A stretch of DNA of 64,000 nt from Mesorhizobium kowhaii (GTDB taxonomy: Bacteria; Pseudomonadota; Alphaproteobacteria; Rhizobiales; Rhizobiaceae): the NCBI RefSeq assembly GCF_003253745.1, contig NZ_MZXV01000032.1:930001-994000 (forward strand), given 5' to 3'. This document shows positions 1 to 8,999 of this stretch, in pieces. The notes under the pieces were generated by a model, which did no database searches, had not been told where the DNA came from, and saw nothing but the letters and a program-made list of their open reading frames with translations. The translations under genes and the position numbers were made by a program. Position 1 is the stretch's first letter; each line of letters opens with the position of its first letter.

Positions 1-1
1 G

Positions 2-445
2 GCGCTGCATGAACCGGTCGGCGTCGTCGGCATTGTCGCACCCGACGCCTCGCCGCTGCTTGGCCTGATCTCGCTGGTCGCACCGGCGCTGGCCATGGGC
101 AACACCGTGGTCGCCGTGCCGTCCGAGCGCTACCCGCTGCTCGCCACCGACCTCTATCAGGTGATCGAATATTCCGACGTTCCGGCCGGCGCCATCAACA
201 TCGTCACCGGCCGCACGGCTGAACTTGCCGGTGTGCTGGCCAAGCACGACGATGTCGACGGGCTCTGGGTGTTCTCCGATGCCGACACCTGCGCCAAGGC
301 GGAGGCCGAGTCGATCGGCAACCTCAAGCGGGTCTGGAGCGGCAACGGCCGCGGGCTCGACTGGGCGTCCGACGAGGCGGCCGGCGATGCCTTCCTGCGC
401 CGCGCCATCGAGGTCAAGAACGTCTGGGTGCCTTACGGCGACTAA
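2..445 (+). CDS. aldehyde dehydrogenase family protein, C-terminal part (5' end outside window)
   Basis: The frame is open from the left edge and stops at TAA 443-445. The visible ~147 residues begin with EPVGVVGIVAPD and continue with PALAMGNTVVAVPSE and VPAGAINIVTG, which are the NAD(P)-binding-domain signatures that precede the catalytic cysteine in aldehyde dehydrogenases. No catalytic domain follows: after INIVTGR there are only about 80 residues, with no FxxxGQxC-like motif. This fits the short, degenerate second ALDH module of some long double-module proteins rather than a normal ALDH C terminus. The substrate cannot be read from this fragment. The downstream SDR and FAH genes point to a sugar or sugar-acid pathway, but 281 bp with a palindromic element separates them. 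Confidence 0.75.
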   Translation, partial: ALHEPVGVVGIVAPDASPLLGLISLVAPALAMGNTVVAVPSERYPLLATDLYQVIEYSDVPAGAINIVTGRTAELAGVLAKHDDVDGLWVFSDADTCAKAEAESIGNLKRVWSGNGRGLDWASDEAAGDAFLRRAIEVKNVWVPYGD

Positions 446-446
446 T

Positions 447-515
447 GCATGTCGCCCAAAAGCATGCCCTCGGGCTTGACTCGGGGGTGCGCAGCGGTTT
501 GGGGCAACGACATGC
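447..515. repeat. 69-bp palindromic intergenic element, copy 1
   Basis: The stretch begins GCATGTCG and ends CGACATGC, so its ends form a perfect 8-bp inverted repeat. An inverted copy of the same length, roughly 80% identical by eye, lies at 54060-54128. It starts directly after the aldehyde dehydrogenase stop codon. It is probably a dispersed rhizobial intergenic palindrome that may act as a 3'-end or terminator structure. The rest of the 446-726 gap holds no recognisable gene. Confidence 0.7.
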
Positions 516-726
516 ACAAAACGCGCTTTGAGCCGTTTCGGCGCTGCTGCCGCGATGGTGATCGTGTTCGGGCTTGACGCCCGGATGCATGTTCTTTAAC
601 GAGAAAAAACATCTTTATCTGTGGGCTGACAAGCGCGCAGGCCGCATGATGGCGTCCGACTGGCCCATGACGCCCCGGCCGACTGCCGATAGACCCGGAT
701 GATCCCAAGCGGGCGAGGAGAAGAGC

Positions 727-1458
727 ATGGCGGATCTGGCAGGCAAGGTCGTTGTCGTCACGGCAGCGGCGCAAGGCATCGGGAAGGCGAGCGCGCTGGC
801 CTTCGCCAAGGCGGGTGCCGTCGTCCATGCCACCGACATCAACGAAGCGCTGCTGGCGGAACTCGCCAAGACGTCCGGCATCAAGACCCGCAAGCTCGAT
901 GTGCTCAATGATGAGGCCGTCAACGCCGCCTTTGCCGAGATCGGTGCTGTCGATGTGCTGTTCAACTGCGCCGGCTTCGTCCATTCCGGCTCGATCCTCG
1001 AGATGAAGGACGCCGATCTCGATTTCGCTTTCAACCTCAATGTCCGCGCCATGATCCGTACCATAAGGGCTGTGCTGCCCGGCATGCTGGAGCGTGGCGA
1101 CGGATCGATCATCAACATGTCGTCGGTCGCTGGCGCCGGCAAGGGCGTGCCGAACCGCTTCGCCTATGGCGTCACCAAGGCCGCGGTCATTGGCCTGACC
1201 AAGGCGATTGCCGCCGACTATGTCGGCAAGGGCATACGCTGCAACGCAATTTGCCCCGGCACGGTCGAAAGCCCGTCGCTGCAGGACCGCATGCACGCGC
1301 AAGGCGACTACGAAGCTGCCCGCGCCGCCTTCATCGCCCGCCAGCCAATGGGCCGGCTCGGCACGCCGGAGGAAATCGCCGATCTCGCCGTCTATCTGGC
1401 CGGCGCCACCTATACGTCCGGACAGGCCTATAATATCGACGGCGGCTGGTCGATCTGA
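727..1458 (+). CDS. SDR family NAD-dependent oxidoreductase (DHRS6/sugar-acid dehydrogenase type)
   Basis: A classical 243-residue short-chain dehydrogenase. The cofactor motif TAAAQGIG is at residues 12-19, NCAG at 80-83, and the catalytic residues are Ser133, Tyr147 and Lys151 (YGVTK). The C terminus reads IDGGWSI. The start is preceded by a GAGGAG ribosome site. This short SDR type includes 2-keto-3-deoxy-L-fuconate dehydrogenases and the DHRS6 group. The FAH-family hydrolase 26 bp downstream would suit the next step (hydrolysis of a 2,4-diketo-3-deoxy acid) of an L-fucose or L-rhamnose type pathway. That substrate is inferred from the pairing and not shown by sequence alone. Confidence 0.8.
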   Translation: MADLAGKVVVVTAAAQGIGKASALAFAKAGAVVHATDINEALLAELAKTSGIKTRKLDVLNDEAVNAAFAEIGAVDVLFNCAGFVHSGSILEMKDADLDFAFNLNVRAMIRTIRAVLPGMLERGDGSIINMSSVAGAGKGVPNRFAYGVTKAAVIGLTKAIAADYVGKGIRCNAICPGTVESPSLQDRMHAQGDYEAARAAFIARQPMGRLGTPEEIADLAVYLAGATYTSGQAYNIDGGWSI

Positions 1459-1484
1459 ACCATTCTGACTGAGGAGAGCATGAC

Positions 1485-2330
1485 ATGAAGCTGCTGCGCT
1501 ATGGCGAGGCAGGGAGCGAACGCCCCGGCCTGCTCGATGCGGATGGAACGATCCGTGATCTCACCGGCCATGTCGCCGACATTGGCGGCAAGGCACTCGA
1601 CCCGACATCGCTGGCGACGCTGGCCAAGCTCGATCCGAAGTCGCTGCCGGCGGTTTCCGGCAGCCCGCGCATCGGCGCCTGCGTTGCCGGCACCGGCAAG
1701 TTCATCTGCATCGGCCTCAACTATTCCGACCATGCCGCCGAGACCGGCGCCACCGTGCCGCCGGAGCCGATCATCTTCATGAAGGCAAGTTCGGCCATTG
1801 TCGGCCCCGACGACGACGTGCTGATCCCGCGCGGCTCGGTCAAGACCGACTGGGAAGTCGAACTGGCCGTGGTCATCGGCAAAACCGCGAAATATGTCAG
1901 CGAAGCCAACGCGCTCGACTATGTCGCCGGCTATTGCGTTGCCCACGATGTCTCCGAGCGCGCCTTCCAGGCCGAGCGGCAGGGCCAGTGGACCAAGGGC
2001 AAGTCCTGCGACACGTTCGGCCCGATCGGCCCATGGCTGGTCACCAAGGACGAGGTCGCCGACCCTCAGAACATCAAGATGTGGCTGACGGTCAACGGCA
2101 AGACGATGCAGAACGGCTCGACCAAGACCATGGTCTATGGCGTCGCCTACCTGGTGTCCTATCTCAGCCAGTTCATGTCGCTGCACCCCGGCGACATCAT
2201 CTCAACCGGCACACCGCCCGGCGTCGGGCTGGGCATGAAGCCGCCGGTGTTCCTGAAGGCTGGCGATGTCGTCGAACTCGGTATCGAGGGCCTTGGTCAG
2301 CAGAAGCAGACGTTCAAGGCTGACGTGTAG
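1485..2330 (+). CDS. fumarylacetoacetate hydrolase (FAH) family protein
   Basis: The 281-residue protein has the FAH-domain signatures FICIGLNYSDHA (~73-84), metal ligands Glu124 and Glu126 in DWEVELAVVIG, Asp155 in AHDVSER, KSCDTFGPIGPW and GDIISTGTPPGVG near the end. Length and layout match the single-domain FAH hydrolases that cleave C-C bonds in acylpyruvates or 2,4-diketo-3-deoxy sugar acids. It follows the SDR gene by 26 bp with its own GAGGAG site, so the two are probably co-transcribed. The likely role is the final cleavage step after the SDR, but the exact substrate is unproven. Confidence 0.85.
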   Translation: MKLLRYGEAGSERPGLLDADGTIRDLTGHVADIGGKALDPTSLATLAKLDPKSLPAVSGSPRIGACVAGTGKFICIGLNYSDHAAETGATVPPEPIIFMKASSAIVGPDDDVLIPRGSVKTDWEVELAVVIGKTAKYVSEANALDYVAGYCVAHDVSERAFQAERQGQWTKGKSCDTFGPIGPWLVTKDEVADPQNIKMWLTVNGKTMQNGSTKTMVYGVAYLVSYLSQFMSLHPGDIISTGTPPGVGLGMKPPVFLKAGDVVELGIEGLGQQKQTFKADV

Positions 2331-2346
2331 GCGCCCAGTTGCTCCC

Positions 2347-2634
2347 CCCTTCTCCCCTTGTGGGGTGAGCAGCCGGTTCGCCGAAGGCGAATTCATCGTG
2401 CCCGTGGCACGATGAAAGGCCAGCGAACGACGGGACGCTGCGAAGCAGCGGGGACCCGGCAGGGTGGATCGGCCACCACCCGGCCCTTCGCAGGCTCAGG
2501 GCGTTCGAAGGGCAGGGTGGATCGGCCACCACCCGGCCCTTCGCAGGCTCAGGGCGTTCGAAGCTCAAAAAGGCCAAGCAATTGGCTTTTTGTCCGCTAC
2601 GCGAACCGCTTCTCACCCCACAGGGGGAGAAGGG
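2347..2634. repeat. intergenic repeat element with 23-bp terminal inverted repeats and internal 52-bp tandem duplication
   Basis: The segment sits between the convergent FAH and ABC-ATPase genes. Its ends (2347-2369 and 2612-2634) are near-perfect inverted repeats built around CCTTCTCCCC and TGGGGTGAG. Inside, 2458-2509 and 2511-2562 are identical 52-bp direct repeats separated by one base. There is no convincing reading frame. It resembles a mosaic non-coding element and may serve as a bidirectional terminator. Apart from it, the 2331-2648 gap is empty. Confidence 0.65.
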
Positions 2635-2648
2635 CAGTCAGCGCCCAG

Positions 2649-3647
2649 CTACTTCAGCACCTTCCCATCCGCACCAAATCGATACGTCTTCGCCGGGTCC
2701 GGCGTCGCATAGAGCGTGGCGCCCGGTTCGGCGTCGTAGACGCCGAAGATGCGCACGGTGATCAGCCCGGCCTTTTCGCAGTCGAGATAGAGGTTAGTGT
2801 CGGCGCCGAGATGCTCGGCGTGGACGACTGTGCCCTTCCAGGCTCCGGACTTCGGATCGACGGTCAGATGCTCCGGCCGCACGCCGATGGTCTTGGCAGT
2901 TTCGCCGAGGCGGGCGCCGTCGACGAAATTCATCTTCGGCGAGCCGATGAAGCCGGCGACGAACTCATTTGCCGGCGAATTGTAGAGCTCCATCGGGCCG
3001 CCGATCTGCTCGATCCTGCCGGCGTTGAGCACCACGATCTTGTCGGCCAGCGTCATCGCCTCGACCTGGTCGTGGGTGACGTAGATCATCGTCGCCTTCA
3101 GCCGGCGGTGCAGCTGCGCGATTTCCAGTCGCGTGTTGACGCGCAGCGCGGCATCGAGATTCGAGAGCGGCTCGTCAAAAAGAAAGAGCTTGGGCTCGCG
3201 CACCACGGCGCGGCCGATGGCGACGCGCTGGCGCTGGCCGCCGGAGAGTTCCGCCGGCCGCCTTTCGAGATAGGGCTCCAGCGACAGCATCGACGAGGCA
3301 ATGCCAATGCGGCGGTCGATCTCGGCCGCCGGCGTGCCCGCCTGCTTGAGGCCAAGGCCCATATTGTTCTTCACCGTCAGATGCGGGTAGAGCGCATAGG
3401 TCTGGAACACCATGGCAATGCCGCGCTTGGCCGGCGGCGTGGCGGAGACGTCGTCGCCGTCGATGACCACCCGGCCCGAGGTCGAATCCTCCAACCCGGC
3501 GATGACCCTGAGCAAGGTCGACTTGCCACAGCCCGACGGGCCGACGAAGACGACGAATTCGCCGTCCGTCACCTCGAGGTTGATGCCCTTCAGCACCTCG
3601 ACCGGCCCGAAGGCCTTCTTCACGTTCTCGATGTTCAGCGAGCCCAC
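2649..3647 (-). CDS. sugar ABC transporter ATP-binding protein (CUT1, UgpC/MsmK type)
   Basis: The 332-residue ATPase has Walker [10 protein letters not shown] at 36-44, the Q-loop in [10 protein letters not shown], the signature LSGGQ at 134-138, Walker B LFLFDEP at 154-160, and the H-loop in [12 protein letters not shown]-terminal TOBE/OB-like region (~235-332, including GVRPEHL) is typical of CUT1 importers that share a MalK-like ATPase. It is the last gene of the minus-strand operon that begins with the MurQ-type gene, and would power the permease pair at 4738-6517. The substrate is inferred from the operon, probably an amino sugar or its conjugate. Confidence 0.92.
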   Translation of the reverse strand: MGSLNIENVKKAFGPVEVLKGINLEVTDGEFVVFVGPSGCGKSTLLRVIAGLEDSTSGRVVIDGDDVSATPPAKRGIAMVFQTYALYPHLTVKNNMGLGLKQAGTPAAEIDRRIGIASSMLSLEPYLERRPAELSGGQRQRVAIGRAVVREPKLFLFDEPLSNLDAALRVNTRLEIAQLHRRLKATMIYVTHDQVEAMTLADKIVVLNAGRIEQIGGPMELYNSPANEFVAGFIGSPKMNFVDGARLGETAKTIGVRPEHLTVDPKSGAWKGTVVHAEHLGADTNLYLDCEKAGLITVRIFGVYDAEPGATLYATPDPAKTYRFGADGKVLK

Positions 3648-3679
3648 GGCTTCGTCCCTGTTCTAGAGTTTGACTCGTC

Positions 3680-4741
3680 CTAGAGTTTGATGGGGGCGCC
3701 GCTGCGCACGCTCTCGTCGGCGGCAAGGCAGACGGCGAGCGACTTCACCGCGTCGTCCATGTGTTTGGTGAGATCCAGATCCTCGCGGATCGCCTTCAGC
3801 ACAAAGGCCTGTTCGAGATCGCAGAGGTCCTGATGACCGGGCTCGCCTGCCATCGACAGCATTTCGTCAGGCTTGGCGAATTTGCCGTCCGGACCGGTCG
3901 CCGCACTGTGCAGGCGGATGGTCGAGGTCTTGGTGTGGGTGTCGATGTCATCGGACTTGACACCTTCCTTCATCACGATCGACACGCAGCCATTCGGCGA
4001 AATGACGTCCTTCACGAAGAAGGCCGTTTCCGAAATCATCGGCCCCCAGCCGGCTTCGTACCAGCCGACCGAACCGTCATCGAACAGCACCTGCAGATGT
4101 CCGTAATTGTACATCGACGGCGCGACTTCCTCGGTCAGTCGCACGCCCATGCCGCGCACCTCGACCGGCTTCGCGTCGGTGATCTGCAGCATTACGTCGA
4201 GATAGTGCACGCCGCAATCGACGATCGGCGACGTCGTCTGCATCAACTGCTTGTGCGTCCCCCAGGTAGGGCCCGAGGATTGCTGGTTGAGGTTCATGCG
4301 GAACACGTAGGGGCCGCCGAGCTTGCGCGCCTCGGCGATCAGCCTGATCCAGGACGGGTGGTGGCGCAGGATGTAGCCTATCACCAGCTTCCTGCCGTTG
4401 GCCTTGGCCGCCGCGACGACGCGCCTCGCGTCGGACACGGTCGTCGCCAACGGCTTTTCGACAAAGACATGGCAACCGGCCTCGAACGCCTTCACGGCAT
4501 AGTCGGCATGGCTGTCGGAATAGGTGGCAATGCAGGCGACATCGGGCTTTTCGTCGCGCAACACTTCGTCGAAGGAGCGCCTGATGCCATAGAAGGAAAG
4601 CCCGTCCGGCAGCGGCACGTCGGAGCGGTTGATCAGCGCCGCGATCTGGAAACCCGGATTGGTGTGATAGGCCAGCGCATGGCTGCGGCCCATATTGCCG
4701 AGGCCGGCAACGACAACGCGAAGAGGTGTCTGCGAACTCAC
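3680..4741 (-). CDS. Gfo/Idh/MocA family NAD(P)-dependent oxidoreductase
   Basis: The chosen start is a GTG at 4739-4741 that overlaps the TGA of the upstream permease (GTGA). It gives 353 residues beginning just before the Rossmann motif VVVAGLGNMGRSHA. The motif EKPLATT, which carries the catalytic-region lysine of this family, lies near residue 95. A longer upstream reading frame only overlaps the permease and has no family match. Members oxidise or reduce sugars and inositols. Here the gene is embedded between transporter genes, so it probably modifies the imported sugar; the precise reaction is not evident. Confidence 0.85.
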   Translation of the reverse strand: MSSQTPLRVVVAGLGNMGRSHALAYHTNPGFQIAALINRSDVPLPDGLSFYGIRRSFDEVLRDEKPDVACIATYSDSHADYAVKAFEAGCHVFVEKPLATTVSDARRVVAAAKANGRKLVIGYILRHHPSWIRLIAEARKLGGPYVFRMNLNQQSSGPTWGTHKQLMQTTSPIVDCGVHYLDVMLQITDAKPVEVRGMGVRLTEEVAPSMYNYGHLQVLFDDGSVGWYEAGWGPMISETAFFVKDVISPNGCVSIVMKEGVKSDDIDTHTKTSTIRLHSAATGPDGKFAKPDEMLSMAGEPGHQDLCDLEQAFVLKAIREDLDLTKHMDDAVKSLAVCLAADESVRSGAPIKL

Positions 4742-5577
4742 TTGACGGCTCCCGAGGTGATGCCGCGGATCAGCTGCCGCGAGAAAATGACGTAGAGGAT
4801 CAGCACCGGCATGATCGCCAGCGAAAGGGCGGCCAGGATGGCATTCCAGTTGGTGACGAACTGGCCGAGGAACAATTGCGCGCCGAGCGTCACCGTCTTG
4901 GTCTCTTCCGACGGCGCCAGGATCAGCGGGAACCACAGATCGTTCCAGATCGGGATCATGGTGAAGACGGCGACGGTCGCCATCGATGGCCTGACCAGCG
5001 GCAGCACCAGCCGGAAGAAGATGGTGTATTCGGACAGGCCGTCGATGCGCCCGGCATTCTTCAGGTCGTCGGACACCTGCTTCATGAACTCCGACAGGAT
5101 GAAGACGGCGAGCGGCAGGCCTTGGGCGGTGTAGACCAGGATCAGCGCCGTCAGCGTGTTGACCAGGCCGCTCGCCACCATCAGCTGCAGGATGGCGACG
5201 GTGCCGAGGCGGATCGGGATCATGATGCCGAGCGCCAGATAGAGCCCCATCAGCGTGTTGCCGCGGAAGCGATACTCTGACAGCGCAAACGCCGCCATGG
5301 CGCCGAACAAAAGCACGAAGAACAGCGAGGCGACGGTGACGACAAGGCTGTTCTGGAAATAGTGGATGAAATCGCCCTGGCCGATGACCGTGGTGTAGCC
5401 GATCAGGTCGAATGTCCCGGGCGTCGGCGGCGTCAGCGGCGCGCCGAAGATGCCGGCGCGCGACTTGAACGAATTCATGATGACGAGGATCACCGGAAAC
5501 AGCGCGATCGCCGTGTAGGTCAACAGGATCGCGTGGGCACCGATGGTGCGGGGCAGGGAACGGGTGGCCGTGCTCAT
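4738..5577 (-). CDS. sugar ABC transporter permease (MalG/CUT1 type)
   Basis: A 279-residue polytopic protein with about six hydrophobic segments. The cytoplasmic EAA-type loop (NAGRIDGLSEYTIFF, then LPLVRP) is near residues 190-210 and docks onto the ATPase. The C terminus reads RQLIRGITSGAVK, the usual ending of MalG-like permeases. The stop overlaps the start of the oxidoreductase gene, and the gene follows the MalF-like permease by about 10 bp, so they form a translationally coupled inner-membrane pair. Confidence 0.92.
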   Translation of the reverse strand: MSTATRSLPRTIGAHAILLTYTAIALFPVILVIMNSFKSRAGIFGAPLTPPTPGTFDLIGYTTVIGQGDFIHYFQNSLVVTVASLFFVLLFGAMAAFALSEYRFRGNTLMGLYLALGIMIPIRLGTVAILQLMVASGLVNTLTALILVYTAQGLPLAVFILSEFMKQVSDDLKNAGRIDGLSEYTIFFRLVLPLVRPSMATVAVFTMIPIWNDLWFPLILAPSEETKTVTLGAQLFLGQFVTNWNAILAALSLAIMPVLILYVIFSRQLIRGITSGAVK

Positions 5578-5587
5578 CTCTTGTCCC

Positions 5588-6517
5588 TCAGAACTGGTAG
5601 CGACGCAGGCGCGTCTGCACGAGGAACAGATAGACGCAAACGCCGCCGAGGATGATCAGGAACATCATCGTGGCGATCGCCGCGCCCATGTTGGGATCGC
5701 CGACCTGCAGCTGGAAGCCGAAGAAGGCGCGGTAGAGGAAGGTGCCGAGAATATCGGTCGAGTAGTTCGGCCCGGCGAGTGCCCCTTGCGCGGTGTAGAT
5801 CAGGTCGAAGGCGTTGAAGTTGCCGACGAAGGTGAGGATCGAGATGATGCCTATCGACGGCAGGATCAGCGGCAGCTTGATCTTCCAGAACTGCGACATG
5901 CCGGTGATGCCGTCGCATTCGGCGGCCTCGATCACCTCTTCGGGGATCGACAGCAGCGCGGCATAGATCAGCATCATCGGGATGCCGACGAACTGCCACA
6001 CCGAGATCAGGCTGAGCGCCGTCAGCGCGTATTCTTCCTTGCCGAGCCACGGCGTGAACAGGCTTTTCAGGCCGACGAGATCGAGCAGATGCGGCGCCAC
6101 GCCCCATAGCGGCGACAGGATCAGCTTCCAGGCAAAGCCGACGATGACGAAGGACAGGATGGTCGGCACGAAGATTGCCGTACGGTAGAAGGCCGAGAAC
6201 CTCAGTCTTGGGCTGGACAGTAGGGCCGCCAGCATCACGCCGATCGGGTTCTGCACCAGCATGTGGATGATGAAGAACCAGGTGTTGTTCCTCAGCGCGT
6301 TCCAGAAATTCACCGACCAGTTGGGGTCGCCGAACAGCGTGCGGAAGTTTTGCAGCCCGACGAAGACCTGGTGCTGCTCGATGTTGCGGAACAGCGACAG
6401 CTGCAGCGTGCCGGCCAGCGGCAGGATCATGATCGCCGTGTAGACAAGCAGCGCCGGCGCCAGGAAGACGCCAATGTGCCAGCGGAACGGTCGTTTCGGT
6501 CGTATTTCTGCGGCCAT
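5588..6517 (-). CDS. sugar ABC transporter permease (MalF/CUT1 type)
   Basis: The 309-residue membrane protein begins with a cytoplasmic basic N terminus (RPKRPFRW), then a first transmembrane segment (FLAPALLVYTAIMILPL). The EAA loop is EEVIEAAECDGITGMSQFW followed by LPLILPS. It pairs with the MalG-like permease to form the channel of the importer. A 236-bp gap with a hairpin separates it from the binding-protein gene upstream, a common arrangement that lets binding protein be made in excess. Confidence 0.92.
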   Translation of the reverse strand: MAAEIRPKRPFRWHIGVFLAPALLVYTAIMILPLAGTLQLSLFRNIEQHQVFVGLQNFRTLFGDPNWSVNFWNALRNNTWFFIIHMLVQNPIGVMLAALLSSPRLRFSAFYRTAIFVPTILSFVIVGFAWKLILSPLWGVAPHLLDLVGLKSLFTPWLGKEEYALTALSLISVWQFVGIPMMLIYAALLSIPEEVIEAAECDGITGMSQFWKIKLPLILPSIGIISILTFVGNFNAFDLIYTAQGALAGPNYSTDILGTFLYRAFFGFQLQVGDPNMGAAIATMMFLIILGGVCVYLFLVQTRLRRYQF

Positions 6518-6708
6518 GAGTTCGGTCCCCGCCGTCTCTCGGTTCCAAAGGGTGTGATCTAGATGATGCCTCGATGCACGGCCCGACCATTCTTGCCCGA
6601 TACGGCAAGAACAAAGGCCTGCGACTGATCAGCTAGCCTTCCCCACCAAGGGAGGGTAAGGCCGAGAGGCGGTGCCGACAATCGCTATCTGAAAAACCAG
6701 GATAGTCC

Positions 6709-6740
6709 GAGACCGGCCAGGCATACGCCCGGCCGATCTC
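6709..6740 (-). terminator. intra-operon hairpin downstream of the binding-protein gene
   Basis: GAGACCGGCC at 6709-6718 pairs with GGCCGATCTC at 6731-6740 with one mismatch, forming a 10-bp GC-rich stem and 12-nt loop beginning 13 nt after the binding-protein stop codon. There is no T-run, so partial attenuation or 3'-end protection of the binding-protein mRNA is more likely than full termination. The remainder of 6518-6753 holds no gene. Confidence 0.5.
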
Positions 6741-6753
6741 GCTGCCTGAGTTC

Positions 6754-8013
6754 TTACTTCGCCGGCTTGTACCAGCTGTCGAGGCCGGTCTGCAGCTTCT
6801 TGGCGGCAGCTTCCGGGGTGTCGGTGCCGTTGATGACGTTGGCCGATTCAACCCACGTCTCGTTTTCGAGGTTCGGCGTGCCGCGCGACAGGATCTGGTA
6901 GGTCGAGCGGATCGTTGACTTGCACTTGCCGCGCCAGGAGACGAATTCCTGCGCCAGCGCGTCTTCCATCTTCACCGGCGCGGAGTTCAGGCTGAAGAAG
7001 CCCGGCAGCGCGTTGGCGTAGATGGTGGCGAAATCCGGCGAGGCGACCCAGGACAGGAAGGTCTTGGCCGCATCCGCGTTCTTCGATGCTGCATTCAGGC
7101 CCATGCCGATATCGGTATGGTCGGAGATGTAGCAGGTGTCGCCGGCCTTCTCGACCGGCGGCGGGAAGGCGCCCATCTTGAACTGGGCCTGGGTGTTGAA
7201 CAGGCCGATTTCCCACGAGCCGGCCGGGTAGATGGCGGCGCGTCCGAGCGTGAACAGGTTCTGGCTGTCCGGATAGGTCTGCGCTTCGAAGCCGTCGCCG
7301 AGATATGGCTTCCACTTGGCCAGTTCCTCATACGGTGCGACCCAGTCCTTGTCGGTCAGCTTCTGGTCGCCCTTGATGAGGGCGGCGCGGCCGTCCTCGC
7401 CCTTCCAGTAGTTCGGGCCGATGTTCTGATAGCCCATGGTCGCGGCTTCCCAGAGATCCTTGGTGCCCATCGCCATCGGGATGTAGGTGCCGTCGGCCTT
7501 GATCTTGTCGAGCGCGGCGAAGAACTCGTCGCGGGTCTCCGGCACTTTGATGCCGAGCTTGTCGAAGGCGTCCTTGTTGTAGATGAAGCCGTGGATGACC
7601 GAGGCCATCGGCACGCAGAAGCTCGCCTTGCCGTCGTCGGTCTGCCAGGCGGACTTGGCCACCGGCGAGAAATTTTCCATGCCGGGCAGCGCCGAGAGGT
7701 CGGCGAGGTTGCCCTTCTTGAACAGTTCAAGCGACTTGTCGAACGGGCGGCAGGTGATCAGGTCGCCCGCCGAGCCGGCGGCAAGCTTGGCGCCAAGGGC
7801 GGCGTCATACTCGGTCGGCGCCGATGGAGCGAACACCACCTTGATGCCGGGGTTCTTGGCTTCGAAAGCCGGGATCAGCTTGTCCTTCCAGATGGCAAGG
7901 TCGTCGCCGCGCCAGCTTTCGATGTTGAGCGTTACGTCGCCGGCATAAGCAACCCCGGCTGAGCCGAGAATGCTGGTGCCCAGAAGCAGTGCCGTCAGTA
8001 GTTTCGTTGTCAT
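6754..8013 (-). CDS. sugar ABC transporter substrate-binding protein (family 1)
   Basis: The 419-residue protein has a Sec signal peptide at 1-24 ending AYA before GDVTLNIESW. The body has the family-1 extracellular solute-binding fold signatures, for example YNKDAFDKLGIKVPET, AIYPAGSWEIGLF and DIGMGLNAASKNADAAKTFLSW. It acts in the periplasm and delivers ligand to the CUT1 permeases. It starts 2 bp after the MurQ-type gene, so both are read from the promoter near 9000. The ligand is presumably an N-acetylated amino sugar, judged from context only. Confidence 0.92.
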   Translation of the reverse strand: MTTKLLTALLLGTSILGSAGVAYAGDVTLNIESWRGDDLAIWKDKLIPAFEAKNPGIKVVFAPSAPTEYDAALGAKLAAGSAGDLITCRPFDKSLELFKKGNLADLSALPGMENFSPVAKSAWQTDDGKASFCVPMASVIHGFIYNKDAFDKLGIKVPETRDEFFAALDKIKADGTYIPMAMGTKDLWEAATMGYQNIGPNYWKGEDGRAALIKGDQKLTDKDWVAPYEELAKWKPYLGDGFEAQTYPDSQNLFTLGRAAIYPAGSWEIGLFNTQAQFKMGAFPPPVEKAGDTCYISDHTDIGMGLNAASKNADAAKTFLSWVASPDFATIYANALPGFFSLNSAPVKMEDALAQEFVSWRGKCKSTIRSTYQILSRGTPNLENETWVESANVINGTDTPEAAAKKLQTGLDSWYKPAK

Positions 8014-8015
8014 GC

Positions 8016-8975
8016 TCAGTCTCCCTGTTGACCTTTTTCAGGTTCGGTTTTGATGAGAACAGGGGCAGTGCGCCCCTTGCTCCCCTCGATCGCGGAAAGC
8101 GCCGGCCTCAGCTTCTGGCCGGTTCCTTCCAGCAGTTTCTCCGCCGCATCTGCGCTGTCGGCGCCGGCGGCGAGCAGAATGGCGGTCTTGACCGCGCCGC
8201 CGCTCTTTTCGAGCAGGCGGGCCGCTTCGTCCCTGCCGCGCCCGCTGACGGCGGCGACGATGCGCGCCGCGCGGTCGCGCAGCTTGATGTTGTCGGCCAT
8301 CAGGTTGACCATGTAGCCGTCATGCACATGGCCGAGATGGACGGCGGTCAGCGTCGACAGCATGTTGAGCGCGATCTTCTGGGCGGTGCCCGCGCCCATG
8401 CGCGTCGAACCGGCGATCAGTTCCGGCGGCGTTTCGAGCAGGATGGCGGTTTCAGCCTGCCGCAGCAGAGCCGAGTCCCTGTTGTTGGCGATGCCGATGG
8501 TGGCAGCACCCCGGCGTGCGGCTTCCTCGATGGCTCGCACCGCATAGGGCGTCGTGCCGCTGGCGGATATGGCGATCAGGCAGTCGCCCTCGCCGATGCC
8601 GGCATTGATGACGGCTGTTGCGGCCTCCTCGGTATCATCTTCCGGCCCGCCGGCCAGCGTCCTGAAAGCCTCGTCGCCGCCGGCGATCAGGATGGCGATG
8701 CGGTCGCGATGAATGCCGAAGGTGCCGGGCAATTCAAGCGCATCGGCCAGCGCCATCAGGCCGGAACTGCCGGCCGCGGCATAGGCAAGCTTGCCGCCGC
8801 CCTTCAGCCTGGCCGCGATGATCTCGGCCGCCCTGGCGATTGCGGGAATGGCATTGCGCACGACCTTTGCGGCCTCGATCTGCGCATCGGCCAAAGAAGA
8901 AAGGATGGCGTCCGGGGTCTGGATATCCAGCCCCTCGGCATTCTGGTGAAGCGCTTCGGTGCGCGTTTCGGCCAT
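8016..8975 (-). CDS. murQ: MurQ-type N-acetylmuramic acid 6-phosphate etherase (SIS domain)
   Basis: The start at 8975 has GGAGGAA about seven bases upstream; a longer frame runs through the operator and is less likely. The 319-residue protein has the SIS-fold etherase layout: DALELPGTFG, GGPEDDTEEA, ISASGTTPYAV and STRMGAGTAQK followed by LNMLST. Glu81 and Glu112 correspond by spacing to the two catalytic glutamates of E. coli MurQ. The usual TSGR motif reads SSGL here, so the phosphate/sugar pocket may differ. The family cleaves the lactyl ether of MurNAc-6-P to GlcNAc-6-P and D-lactate. It is the first gene of the transporter operon. Confidence 0.82.
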   Translation of the reverse strand: MAETRTEALHQNAEGLDIQTPDAILSSLADAQIEAAKVVRNAIPAIARAAEIIAARLKGGGKLAYAAAGSSGLMALADALELPGTFGIHRDRIAILIAGGDEAFRTLAGGPEDDTEEAATAVINAGIGEGDCLIAISASGTTPYAVRAIEEAARRGAATIGIANNRDSALLRQAETAILLETPPELIAGSTRMGAGTAQKIALNMLSTLTAVHLGHVHDGYMVNLMADNIKLRDRAARIVAAVSGRGRDEAARLLEKSGGAVKTAILLAAGADSADAAEKLLEGTGQKLRPALSAIEGSKGRTAPVLIKTEPEKGQQGD

Positions 8976-8999
8976 CCCGGTTCCTCCAATTCGGAAAAC

